Position numbers and translations under genes: made by a program | Assembly (NCBI RefSeq): GCF_037975245.1 | Contig: NC_092568.1 | Span: 1,176,001-1,240,000, forward strand | DNA: 64,000 bases | Direction of reading: 5' to 3' | From: Apostichopus japonicus | Lineage: Eukaryota > Echinodermata > Holothuroidea > Aspidochirotida > Stichopodidae | The notes under the pieces: generated by a model | The model's input: only the letters and a program-made list of their open reading frames with translations | Databases searched by the model: none | Told to the model about the DNA's origin: nothing | Part shown: positions 45,521 through 58,700 of the stretch, piece after piece | How the letters are laid out: each line of letters begins with the position of its first letter | Position numbering within the stretch: the stretch's first letter is position 1

Positions 45521-46397
45521 GTCTGGGATTTCATATGTAAATTATGCAATGACTTTGACAGTGATAAATTTCTAAAGGTGAGGATAAATTTCCTGAAGGT
45601 GAGATAAAGTTTCTAATCTATCACTATTTTTACCTCAATGTATCCATAAGACCATACTCTCCACAAGACTATAATCCTGGAAGTCACTTTTTATTACAAT
45701 TCTTTGTAAAAAATGGTCCAACCTGGACAGTCTAACCTCTCACAGCTTTCCAGCCATTTAAATACTTAAGTTGCCCTCCCAGGAGCACTGCCAATGGGTC
45801 ACTAGATTTTCTAATAAATCTTACTAAAAAGTACATATTTTAAAGAAAAATAATTGGCAGAAAATTGGGACATGCATAAGAATCCCTATTGATATTTTTG
45901 CAAAACATGTCAAGTATGCTTTAAAGGAAAATGTTTTTTTTTTCCTTTAAATTCTGAAGTGAGAAGTTTATTGGCTATGCTGATAATCAATTGTTTTCTA
46001 GTGTTAAACTGACTATCCAATTTAACCCAAATAACTCTGTATGAAACCACAAAGTTCTATGTTTACATTCCAATACCAATCCTCACAAGTATGAGTAATA
46101 AATGTTAGGACAATCGGTATATGGTAACTTCACAATAACTAGAGCAAGAAATGTTCAATGTCACATTACAAAGCTTTTTTTGGGGGGAGGGAGGTGGGAG
46201 GGGGTTAGATGCAGTTTCTCTATTGACCTTCATAATAATGTTTTATATGAAAGACAAAGTTTGAGCCACATAGTTTGGTGGATCCTCCCTCCTCCAAAGA
46301 CATCATACAGGAAAGGGAGGGGAGGGGGGGTTGGGTCAGGATGTTAGGAGGAGGGTAAGGATGTTAGTATTTTCAAGTTCATGTGTATCACTAATAA
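45521..46397. other. non-coding stretch between two miniature elements
   Basis: AT-rich DNA with a G-rich patch at 46181..46205 and another near 46312..46345. No gene is seen. Confidence 0.5.
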
Positions 46398-46604
46398 ATT
46401 ATAAAACTTACTGGTTTATATATTTACGAGTGACCCACTTACCTGTCTCCCCACAACCTATGCACCGCATTCTACCGTGTCTAGAATGCCCTGGTAATCT
46501 TTTAACACTGTACACCCTCATTGGCCCTAATGGCCTTCCTTCATTTTTCTACCCATGCGGTGCATAGGTTGTGGGGAGACAGGTAAGTGGGGAACGAAGT
46601 AAAT
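46398..46604. mobile_element. 207-bp terminal-repeat-only DIRS derivative
   Basis: It begins attataaaac and ends gaagtaaat, exactly like the 6.9-kb element, and consists of a full left terminal repeat (to ccttcatttttc) fused to the outer part of the right repeat. Two perfect 36-bp arms (46435..46470 and 46555..46590) make it a strong hairpin. No flanking duplication is visible. Similarity to the full element's ends is nearly complete, so it is young. It has no coding capacity and would need enzymes from another copy. Confidence 0.85.
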
Positions 46605-49600
46605 ATTCCTTGTATCAACATGTTCCCCTCTTCTGCTACTATGAAGACAAATTTAATTAGAAAAAAAAAACTTGACGTAGACATACAGCATAGAAAAATC
46701 ATGTGACATGCACCAACAATACAGTCATTGCATTTTACAAAGATGCTCATAACGTTTTTGCCATCTACATCATGTTTTGCCATCTATACTGCCAAATGTC
46801 AATTTAAGTCCTACATATCTATTTACATTTACCTAAAAAATACCACTATCAAAAGAAGAATCTACAAACACATTCCAAACAAGAAGAAAAAAACATCCTC
46901 TCAAATTGACCAATTAAGCGATTGCTTTGAAGTGGGCTATATGCTGATCGCTAGAGGTCCCAAATGTGGTTACGAGATGGGGAAGGGTGGAAATTACAGA
47001 GGTCCTTACTGATGGAAGTTTATAAGTAAAATGTCAAGACAGTTTTAAAAGAGGCAGCCAATATAAACCAATCTCTTTGCTCTGAGGATAACAGCACCCT
47101 GCAGGTAACCTTGCACTTCACAAGAGCAACAAGAATGTGTGGAATGCTGACCAAGCTAACCACCTACAGTAAGGTTCCTTAATGCTCCAGCAGACAGCTT
47201 CCTGATGCTGGCAATACTACATGTTCTCTTTAGAATATTTATGGAGAAAACACTTCAAGGAGCCACACATTACCAGTAGTAAGTACAGTACAAAACAAAG
47301 CTGTTCTCCCAAAATGATGGGAGATATTTGTTGAACAATATGAGGTGCTATGTAAATGAAGGTACAAACACCTCACAGAATTTAGCACTGGTAAGACTTA
47401 TAGAGTACTTAGTTAGTACTACCATCTCTGTACTGTGCATGTCTGTAAACACACAAACCCTGTAAATGCATTGGGGTACAGATACTTTACATCCTCAACA
47501 TGTACTTGAAACTAATTTACGAATTTACATAAGATGAACACTGACCGGTAAGTAAACAATTAATCAACACATTTTCCTGACAACGGATTTTAAACAGTTG
47601 ATGTTGACTGTGAACAGAGTTGATTGCACTTTCTGCATTGCTTTTTTGTTGTTGTAATACTAGCCCATACAGTACCGTATGTACGATACAATGACTGAGG
47701 TAATTAATGCGGACAAGCTCTATAACTTTGTACACTGACTGAGCTAAAGATAAAATTTAAAAAAAATTCAATCAACAACACATATTTTTCAAAATTACAT
47801 ATTTTGTCCTTCAAGTTGATTTTCATGACAACCAAGCCTTTAATTAGCATTATAAATCAGACGAGTCAAGATGGCCATAAAACTTTCAACGAGAAGCAAA
47901 CCCAACTATCGTTATTGGTCTATATATGTACAAATCCACGCATGTGATGACCTACTGTACTCCACGATAATCCCACTAAGCAAAGTTGTATACCATTTGG
48001 GAGATTACCTCTGTTTTAACGGCACCTGTACAAAAACCTTATGAAGCATGACCGATAGCATGTGTACAAAAACACAGAAGCTATAAACATGGGAATTGAC
48101 CTCTGGTCACAAACTGATCACCAAACTGATCACCAAGAGTAAAAAACTCAGAACAAACTTTACGGTCTTGAAAAACGTAATTGGTCTCTTCTGAATGTAT
48201 CTATTTTGATATCATTCTTCATGTCTATTCGTTGCATCATTCAAAATTTCAAAATAGTGCTACATGTGAATACACAGTATGTGGGATATTATAACCGTGC
48301 TAGACCCTTCAGTCCATGGTTTGAATACAGCTCTCAAAATATCAACAATTTTAATGCCTGCTGTGGAATTATAAAGCTTAATCAAAATAAGGGCCAAGAA
48401 ACAAATTTGGACCTGGTATTTTGGTTTACATGATCCAGAAAAAACGAGGCAGGTTTGATGAATTTCACTTCTTCAGTGAACTGCAGCTTGGATTTTCTTT
48501 GTACAGTTTGAATGATAGCTCTAATAATAGTCATTCTATGGATTCCTACTGTGAAATCATACAGCATTTATAAATGAAATTTTAGCCACATATGAAAGTT
48601 GGGTCATGAATGAAAGTTAGACCTTGCAGTGAACCAGAAAATGGTGCTGAGCCCTTTTTATTTGTACAGTAATCATCGGTTGACTGGTGTACAAACGTTA
48701 AGAACACGGTTGCTGCCGAAAATCAAAATTTAATTTTGGCTTGTGTTTATTTAACTCCAGGGGTATCTTCACGATGTATTAATCATGTATTTGTAGCATT
48801 CTTAGATTAGCTTATAAAGTCAAGTGAGAAGACAAACTTCTTTCAAAATCACAGAGATCAGAGAACTTATTCAAAGTTATTATTAAAGAGACACCTTAGC
48901 AAAGAGAAATCAAAGTTGGCAATTTAGAGGAAAGAAAAAATTCTAAGGAAAAAACCCCCAGATGTGATGGGTGTACAACATAAACAACACCACCAGTGTT
49001 ACATTAATGTAACATGAGGATGGTGTATGTTGCTTCCGTATGTCTAGAGCCAGCGGGAGGGATTACAGTACTACGACAATTCTTGTCTGACTTGTGCAGC
49101 ACCAAATCCAACAGTTCCATACATACAGTACTGTAATTTGCGCTGGCTCAACACAAAGGAAGTTATCTACTTCCTTTCCTGTATAAAAGGTTGAAGCTGC
49201 AAAATCTTGACCTAATAAATAGAAAGTCTCACCTTGAGGAGGTACTATCAACGGATACTGTAAGTAATAGTTTACAACAGAAGAGTAAATTTAACAGCTA
49301 CAAAACTTGGCGAGAGCACAGTTTGTAACCGAGTCAGTTATTTATATATTTGCATCTAAGGAGTAAATAAGGGTTTAATCTGCAATGTGAAAGCCACTGA
49401 TCAATATGGATAAAAAAGTTATGTCCCCGATAAAACTTATTTTATCATGATACTAGGAAGTTGGACTCGATGCAGTGGAGACTAGAGGTCTCTTCAGTCT
49501 CAAAACTGGCCACAAACTGTGGTCCTTGACTCTACTTTTTGCAAAGTAAATTGGCAAAGAAAGTACTAAATCAGTTATGAACAAAACGTATCAAGTTCGA

Positions 49601-50661
49601 CTGGACCGGGGTTACTATCGTGAATATGAAAAATTGTCTTGAAGTTTCCTGAAGTATCATGCACTAGACTGTTGCTATACTACTGTATGTGGTATACATG
49701 AGACCACTCTAAAACACCCACTCTCCCCGAAATAATTCTGTCTCTCTTAAATTACAGGCGAGGATCATGTTTGACTTGTAAAACTGGTTTCCTGTTTCAA
49801 CAACATTCATCTCCTGCACCCAAGAAAAAAATACCCGGGCATCAAAGAGAGGATGGTGACATATTATCCGATCAATAGACAGATGACACTGTTCTTATAA
49901 AGGGTAAGACCATAACCATCAACACAACAGAGAGAGAGAGAGAAAGGTCTGGTCTTGGAAGAAGAAGATAAGGTTGAAGCAACATGAATAGATCAGAGAG
50001 CTTGATATCAAGAGGTGGGAGAAGGAACCAGCTATTCAGATGACTCACAAGTATTTTATCCTTTAGCAGACTACTTTTATGCATGGTCATTGGACTGTAA
50101 CTTGCAATGCTTAAGCGCTGTACCATCATGTCCTGAGTCTGTACAAATTCCCTGCATACTTGTTTCTCAATCCCTCATAAGCACTCTAAATCTTTCTTCT
50201 TTTTTTCTTTTTTGCTCTCATAGCCATTGTTCAAACTAGATGTGATAGGAGAGGAGAGAGAGCAGTGTCTGCGAAAGGAAGACACTTCATCTACAGTGTG
50301 GCAGTAGTCTGGTCTGCACTGCTCCTGTACCTAAACTCAACAAACAACAGTTAAAGGTACTCGGTAGTATTGGTGAATGGAGTCGTGATACCCACCTGAC
50401 GATGATCACACATTCACAGTCTCGATGCAAGGGGACTGGGGACTGAGAGCGGATGAGTCATTTGGTTCTCATGGTCAGGTTCCTTCTTGGGTGACATTTC
50501 TTAAAAAGTACCTAAAATAGTTTACATGTCTAACACTTGGTTTGTATAAAGGGGAAGGGCGACAGTACTATACAGTACAAGTACAGTATGCAGCAGGATT
50601 GCAGAGGCAGGATTTCAGTATCAACAAGGCACATCCCGATGGTTCAACGATTAAATGCCTA

Positions 50662-50694
50662 CCACCATCATCATCATCATCATCATCATCATCA
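50662..50694. repeat. CAT/ATC trinucleotide microsatellite
   Basis: About ten uninterrupted cat units. The plus-strand frame that reads them as polyhistidine is accidental. Confidence 0.95.
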
Positions 50695-52662
50695 CCTTAA
50701 GAGGAGTTGTCCAGCAACTGACGATTCAAATGACAACCACCAATGCAAAAACCAAGTGAACAATTGTCGGACAAAAAGTCACTCGTAGTCAACTTCCTAA
50801 AGGAAGATTGGGAAGGAGGAGCAGTGTCCAGGAAGCGGGTTATAGGGGGCCTGGTTTAAATCAAAATCCAATCATGTAGTAATAGAAAATTGTTAGAGAC
50901 AGGTAAGAAAGGAGAAAGGTTAACTTTTCCTTTGGATTGTAAAACATACAGTATACTGTACTTCACAGATTGTGTTTTTGATGTTAACACCCTTTTTGCA
51001 GTAACACTAAGAAACAATTTGCTGTACATGGAAACCATATATTTTTTGAGACATTTTACAGAACATTCTCAAAAGAAATTCATGATATTAAACATAATGA
51101 GCCTGGATGACTTTTAAGTAGGATATTTATGGTGAATTATGTTCACAACTCCTTTTGAAAGTACGTGTTGGTGAACACCTAACTTTTCTCCCTTTGATTT
51201 TCTGTTGAACTATTATACAAACCATACTGTACCTTCTGTAAGTGAAAATGTTAAAAACTGCTCTATCAGTAATTTCCCCAAAACCTACTGGTTTGGGGAT
51301 TTACAAGCGACGATTCAGTATGGAAATAAACATCATCCAGTTAAATACCACTTACAAGCATCCACATTTTACACCATCTTTTATCACAGGGAAGACAAAA
51401 AGTCCATACTGTGTATACTGTACATATATACATTACAGTACGCCTATACATATGTATTTAAAATGATACATCATACTGCAAGCAAGGTATACAGCCCTTC
51501 CTTCTTTACTCCCTTTGGGTACAAAACCACAACACCTGACCCATTTCATATCATTCACCATCAATCATCACAATCTATGAATGGAACATTTTTGTTTAAT
51601 AATATCCAAACTTTTTCCATAAAATGTAAAGCCCAAGTTAATGTGTTTTTCCAATATCCTCAAGAATTTAATCCCCCCCACAAGTTCAAACTGTTTATAA
51701 CATAATTCATAGGCAGAGAGACCATTCTTGTTATTTTTGAAAGAGAGTCTTTGATGGTTGACCTACAGTACACAAACATTACATAACAAAAGACAGGAAA
51801 AGCAGGAAATATTAAGATTAAGAATGCATAACAAGGAACAAGACTGTGTTCTGTACTAACCTGAACGAATGTGACCCCTGACCTCAAAATGTCTGCTCTC
51901 AGACAGGCAAATACAGTACAGTACAAAATCTACATAAGGCAAGTCGGGACAGGAAAGTAGATCCACAACAAACATGCTCACTTTTACTGCACAAACCACA
52001 CAAATATTGGATCAAATGTGTAAAACTGATCTCGGGGATATTTATTTATGAGTCATTTTTGATGGGTTTTGCACACTTAGTCAGCCATTACGCAGCTTAT
52101 GAAAAAAAAAACTCTGTCATGTCTCCAAGAATTATAGACTAAAAAACCAAGTTTTTGAGACAATGAAAAAATCAATAAACGAATATACACATTACAACTT
52201 TCATCACTGGGGATGGCTACAGAAGGAAGGGGTGGTGGTGTGACCCAAAAGTGGGTCAACAGGGGGGCAAACTCAGTTGAAATGTTACTAATCTAATGCT
52301 AGGGTAGATACATGGAAAACTTGTGTAGTTGTAGAGTTTCAGACAGATCAGAGCACAGTGCAATATACATCTAGTAATTCATTTGATCAGTCAAAATGAT
52401 GGTTTTATTTTCCTTCATTACGTATGCACCATTGCACTGTGCACCATCTTTCTTAAATGAACATAGTAGATAGAGCACATAAGAACCAAAACGCAAAAAC
52501 AGTTGTATAAATCACAAGCAAGAATTTGCGGAGAAACACGTGTAGTAACTTCCGGGTGGTAGATACGGAAGGAGGAATTAGTGGGCGTTGCCCAGGGAGC
52601 GAGGGCGCAGTGCTACAGTAAAACGTTTCCAAATGTGTATTTAGGTAGATAGAAAAGTTCAA

Positions 52663-52703
52663 TTGTGGAGTGGGAGACAGGTAAGAGATGAGCTCAAGTA
52701 AAT
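52663..52703. repeat. possible decayed DIRS right terminus
   Basis: ttgtggagtgggagacaggt, continuing aagagatgagctcaagtaaat, aligns to the last 38 bases of the right terminal repeat with two short gaps and several changes. The match could be chance at this divergence. Confidence 0.35.
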
Positions 52704-55700
52704 CGATCATTTCTTGACAACAATGGAATGAATAACCTGACTTTTAATTCCAGAGTGTTTTTATCTTTGTCCGATGTTAAGAGTGAAACGGAAGGAGAGA
52801 GTCGGCAGAGTTTGGTAAGTTGGAGTGAGCTCACTATTTTTAAAGTTTACCAACTGCATATGTATGTAAGCTAGATGGGAAATTCCTTGCGTACATTGGA
52901 CAGAGGTAAGAGTGGAGAGAAGTATCTATAACCATTCTTCGAGCACGGACGGACGGACTGATGATATTTTATTTAATCTGAAATTTTTACTCATCTTTTT
53001 GTCTGAATTGTGAGAGCAGTGTGGGAGGTCGATCTGATGCTGTGTGACTGGACAAAAAGGTGTCATATGTCATATATTTATCTCATTCCTTGCATCATAT
53101 GGAACTTGTTAATAAGATAGATATTATTAAATTATTAGTAAGCTATCAATCACTTCCTACTTGTTTCCAAATTCCAGGCTAAAGAGGAACCATTTATTAC
53201 AGCCAGAATTGCATTTATTATCATCTTCAGCAAAACAAAGCATTCTTTGTCTTCAACAAAATAAAATACCCATGATTCTTTCACGTCTATAGGTTAGGAA
53301 TTTAAAAGAACAATTTTCAAATAATTTTTTTTCCCCTTGTTCTCCTCAAGTTGGTGGTCCAGAGTTTTATCAACAGTGAAAAAACAAAAATCCCACTATC
53401 AGCAAATAATACCATGTTGAAATAATTAGCCACGATCAAAGTTATTTAAATAGGAAGGATATGGAGGAGAGATGACACACTGTGGCTTCCAATTGAATAC
53501 CACTTACATGTATTGTGGATGATATCATTACCATAACAAATTGGCTAATGTTCAACAACTTCCTGTTTCTTTATTCCTTCACAGATAGTCATCCTTCTGA
53601 AATTTAAAGCATTACACTGCATTATAAAGGACTTTGTGCAAAGTTTTCATATATATCCATATATATCCAGTCATAAACTGTCCCTTTGTCCAGAGGTGTT
53701 AGGAGCTGGGTTAGGTCCCGGGGGCAATTATGTCAGCCAGAACCAGGCCACCAAACTTTTCCTTAGCCATATTACAAAATTGAGAATATGTTAATTTTAA
53801 CCTGATGTTTTCTAAAGCCCCCTAATTGACCCTGTCTGGTAATATGCCCATCCCTCCACCCCCCCCTCCCCACTTACATCAACCTGTTCTTGATTCCTGT
53901 TGCAAATCTGCAGAGGTGTCTTCATGCATCTGTATGCACTAAGGTGTATTCGTGTGAAAATTAAGTATTTGTACGGTAATGCCTAGAATAGCCTGACCTC
54001 TTTTATCAGGTGTCTTTTTGATTATTGGAATCCAATATTCAACCATTCATCTTGTTTAATATTGTCAACACACAATGTGACTACAGTCCAGTCATTAACT
54101 TCATATTTCATCAACAAATGTACAGTATAGTAGTCCAAGGCTGACAATGCCCTACGGACGGAACATTTTGCAAATAAACCATACCCTTTCCGAAATTTCC
54201 GATGGTTTTGCAATTTGACCTCCGAAGACAGGCCATTGCAATGCACAACACTCGGTACTGAACGTTGCACATGTTGATAATACCTTCTACTGTACCAGAA
54301 CTGTCGAACAAATAACACAATAATTTTTCTGACCAACATATTTTTACATCTATTAGCATCCTGGACCACGCAAACCAATCATTCTTTCTCAAAATTCCTA
54401 TCTAACATGCATATATATATATATATTTTATATAACTAATGAAGAATTTCCTCACTGCCTTAATTTCCCCTGAAAAAGTCTGTTCAATGGTATCAGAATC
54501 ACAAAACCCCTTTAAAACATTGATGACTCAAGCAGAGCTCATCTATAATAGACAGGCTGGCCATGTATATAGTGCAGGCTACCAGAAAATATGTACAGCA
54601 TGAAAACCAGACAGTCACTGTACAGAACAGTCAGAGAAAGGAGCAACATTCCAATGATGAGGTACATGGAAGGAATGGGAGAGATATCGTACTTGAGGTT
54701 TTAATTTATTGCACCGTTGTTTGATTCGACTCAATAAAACAGAGAAGCTCAGGCCGCCCCGCAGCAGCATATAACCCATTCCACATTGTCCACATTATCC
54801 AAATCCTGTGTGTGTGCTCTAATAATGGAATGTGGGATAGTAATAAGTGCACACACTAATGTAAGTGTGGAAGGACAAAATGCTAGTATAAAGCATAAGA
54901 GGCTCTTTGTGAGAATGACACTAACCAGTTGATTGGAAAAGGGGGGGGGGGGGGGAATAGAAATCTCCAGAGAAATTAATCAAGTTATTAGGATGCTATG
55001 ATATAGCCTGCCTGGTCATGGTCAACTTCATGAGGAATGGATATAAAAGACAAAACACACAAAAGGTTGACAAAACAGTTGACATGATAGAACTGTAGAT
55101 ATATATATTTATATTATTTTTTTCCAAATCCCTTTATATCTACTACTGTATGAGAGTGTACAGTACAGACACCATTGCCCTGTCTGCACGTGGCAGTCAT
55201 TGGTCTCTATAGGGTATTGATTTCTTTAAGTCTGTGAACTTAATTGCAGCATCTAATTTGCTTCTCTCCACATTGAAATGTTTATTGTTTTAAATACTTC
55301 ATCATCCATTGGTTTTATTCTTGATGATGCTGTCTATGGTTAAAAATATTTTTTCTGCTTTGTATTTTAATATTTTGTTGGTGGGGGGAGAGTGGGGAGG
55401 TGGGGGTTAAGTTGCCCACATGAGCAATGTTTACATCATACCTTTGTCCAAATTTATTCGGAGTAAGACAGCAGACATCAGATCAACTCAGTGTTTTTCT
55501 TGCTGGGAGGTGGAGGGTTCAGTCCACAAAAGTTGTAATCAAAAACACAAAAGGATACATATGCCTACAAGCATGAAAGAAAAATATCTGGAGAATTTTA
55601 CTTGCTCATTATGTTCATCTGTCAGGCATGGGGGAAGTTCTGTTACTGCTTGTAACGTCAGTAAGTATCAAAGGAAGGATATTGTCTCTCACAAATTATA

Positions 55701-58700
55701 AAGTGCAGTCACCCTTATTTCAACCTCAACCTACAACTCAGATATAGCTGAATGAGTAGATAACATGATCACAGCAAGTTTCATTCTCTTCCTTTTTAGT
55801 GTGTTTGCTTTTCTAGTCTTTTAGTTAAATGTTCTTTCGTTTTTCATTAACATTTTAACAGTCACCTGCCCAGATGTTTTAACTATCAAGACAGGGGAAA
55901 TTACAGCAGGCTTCCTGACTCTAGGTTAATTTTAATTGAGACTCTAGAAGTTATGTCATAAACTTAATTTTCATTTTCTTATGGTTTGTCTGAGGCTATA
56001 TTAATAAACCATGAAAAAGGAAACAGCCTTGCAAATCCTAGGGTCTTCTCCACTTTAACCCTATTCCGACATTTCTGGAGAAAGCACTATAACCCAAGAT
56101 AGGGCCCAGGTATGAAACCCCAACATTATTTCATCGACCCGACACACTCAGACCCAGTTCGTCCATACTGTACTGCTAGTCTGCGACAAAATGATCATGA
56201 CAATATTTAGCTTGTGTAACTGCCGTCAAGAATTACCACACTTTTTGCATCGACGAGGATCAACTGGCCTTTGCATCTACAGGGTCAAGTGTGTACGAGA
56301 CCGCAAAGACTATAACACTCTATATAAGACTGAACTATTCCACTACGATGACATAGGCCCAGATTCTTCTATCTTGGGTGACTTTCCTCCAAAGTTAATC
56401 AATTTCAAGTTACAAAGTATAAGCTGTGGCTATACAGACACTTTCTTTCAGAAAAGTGACCCAAGATACTGTCCCGCCTGAGCACGAAACCAAACAGCTT
56501 GATCCACTCTCAAGCCCAGTCACCATATATTGAGACTCTTACCATATATACTGTATGATCATTTCATTAGCTGTAGTACTGTAGATACTGTACACACAGA
56601 ATAGCCAGAAGGTGAAAAACTCATCCATACTGGCTTCTAATACTAGTATAGACTGAGCCTTTGTATTGAAGTTTTCCCCACACCTTCTTCAGTAGGAAGA
56701 GAGATTAAGGATTACATGCTTGAGCATCTATTACTAGATTAAACCAGTAGACACAATTGTATAGGAACTCTAGGCCATGAGGTGTTGACTACAAGCAATT
56801 TAAATCTCCAACTTTTCTTAAATGGTATTAACTCCTAAGCTGATAACAACAATCATCTGTGAAGACTCTGAAACCTGCTTGGGACTTGGTCCTACCTACC
56901 TACAGTAATTGTTGTGCAGAAGTAGTCAATTGGGAAGAAATGATGAAACTCTCTTTAATCTCTAACAATGTATTAATTTCAAATGCTGGCAGACCTTTAA
57001 CATGATCGTGTGTTAGTGTGTAGTAAGTACTTATTGTGGTAGTATAATAGTATTCCCTTTCTGAGGGACTTCCGATACCCACGAGACATAGCATCATCCT
57101 GAAAGTATGTTTTAAGTCTTAATTAATGTAAGTGGACTGGGGTTGAAGATGAATCAAGTTTGTAGGCCCAGGTTCAATCTTGGGTGACTTTCCTTCAAAA
57201 ATAATCGATTGCAAATGTTCAAAAACTTCAGAATCTGAGCCTGCACGGACATGTACACAATTTGCAATATGTAATATATACAATATGTAATCATTGGTAA
57301 AAAATATTAATCAGCAAAATATGAATGGGAAGATGCACTGAAGAAAGCAATTTATGAATTGAAGAAACAATCTAAACAACAATACAGTCAAGTCAACATA
57401 CAGTACTATACCGATATAGTGAACATGACCAACGAAAGGCAATATATTTCAACCAAGGTGTGGCATATTACTATAAGTACAACAACACAAAGCTGTTGTT
57501 TAACTTGCTTCTTTATTTCACAAAGTACAGTATGACACCAGGAAACAACTGTTCACAAGCTCTAAACTAAGCAAATATCTATCTCATTGTTTCCATATCA
57601 AGCACCACTGTGTGTCTCCAAAACATCAGTTCTTCCCACTGTGCACTTACTGTACCATACCAAAGGTCTGCTAAGGTTTTGCATTTACTATAAGTTGTCG
57701 ATTTTACCAATCCCAACACTTCCCCATTTAGTATCAATCATGCTGTTACTCAAATAGGGAAATTTGATCAAAAAAGACCTATTCAACTATTACTTCCTTA
57801 TTTGATGTCAAACTTAATCGTCTACGATGTTGGAGATTAGGCAAAAGCAAAGACCAAAAGTACCAAAATCAACTCAAAAAAAAATTCTATAAAAAATATA
57901 TATATATTTTTTTTAAATTCACACAATTCCTTGACACCACCAACAATTCCTGGATTAGATTATGGCTATTAATGTTATTTTAAAGTTTAAAGCAGACTTT
58001 GTGGTTTTTCATCAATATCAAACAATCTGACCAAAATTTATACGGAATATAGCTCAACATGTCGTAAGATTGCCATTGATCAGACTCAGATACCCACCAA
58101 ATGAAGTTTATTTAATATTAATGAGTATGTCATATTAAAGTTATTTTCCATTTGATTCTAAAAAAAAAAAATTTTTTTTGCGACATTCATAACCATAACG
58201 GTATTGAATCACATTCCAAAGGCAAATCAGCAACTTTCTTCCATTTCTTTAAAATTTTAAATAACGACTACGATCGAAAGTTGACCAACATCAACGCAAA
58301 CAGCTGCTTTAATTAAGATACTTTTCTGTATCTAAGGTTGGACAAGACAGTTTTGTCTAATGGCTATACCTTCTGTGTAGCCTTGAGCCCTGCCAAACTG
58401 GATGAATAGAGCAAAAAAAGAATAATAATCTAAAGCAATAGATTGCCAACAGTTCAGTGACTTGCACTCTTGTTACTATCTGTAACCACTGAGCCAGTAA
58501 TGTACATTACACCTCGAGTTCTCAGCTTGCTTATAACAAGCAAACCTCTGTGAAGCACAGTGAACAATCACATTTATAGCCAAAAGGACTTGTATCAAAC
58601 TGGATAGTTAGTAGTATCAATGTGACTACATGAAAGTACTAGTTAATATTAAACTTATTCATCATTATTCATTAATGTCTTCAATTCTATGTCAGTCTAT

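Noticed and set aside
49233-49257. 25-nt minus-strand micro-exon candidate bounded by ttacttacag and gtgaga, reading YPLIVPPQ into the kinase exon
   Set aside because: It fits the downstream phase only if its upstream partner ends at phase 0. Between a conserved phase-1 first exon and the Gly-loop exon it would shift the frame, and it has no counterpart that I know of in MRCK.
50640-50700. Polyhistidine reading of the CAT repeat
   Set aside because: It is a trinucleotide microsatellite in a short frame without other coding evidence.
51205-51705. 166-codon plus-strand frame, the longest clearly host-side frame upstream of the kinase exons
   Set aside because: No recognisable domain, composition like surrounding AT-rich DNA, and no supporting promoter or splice context.
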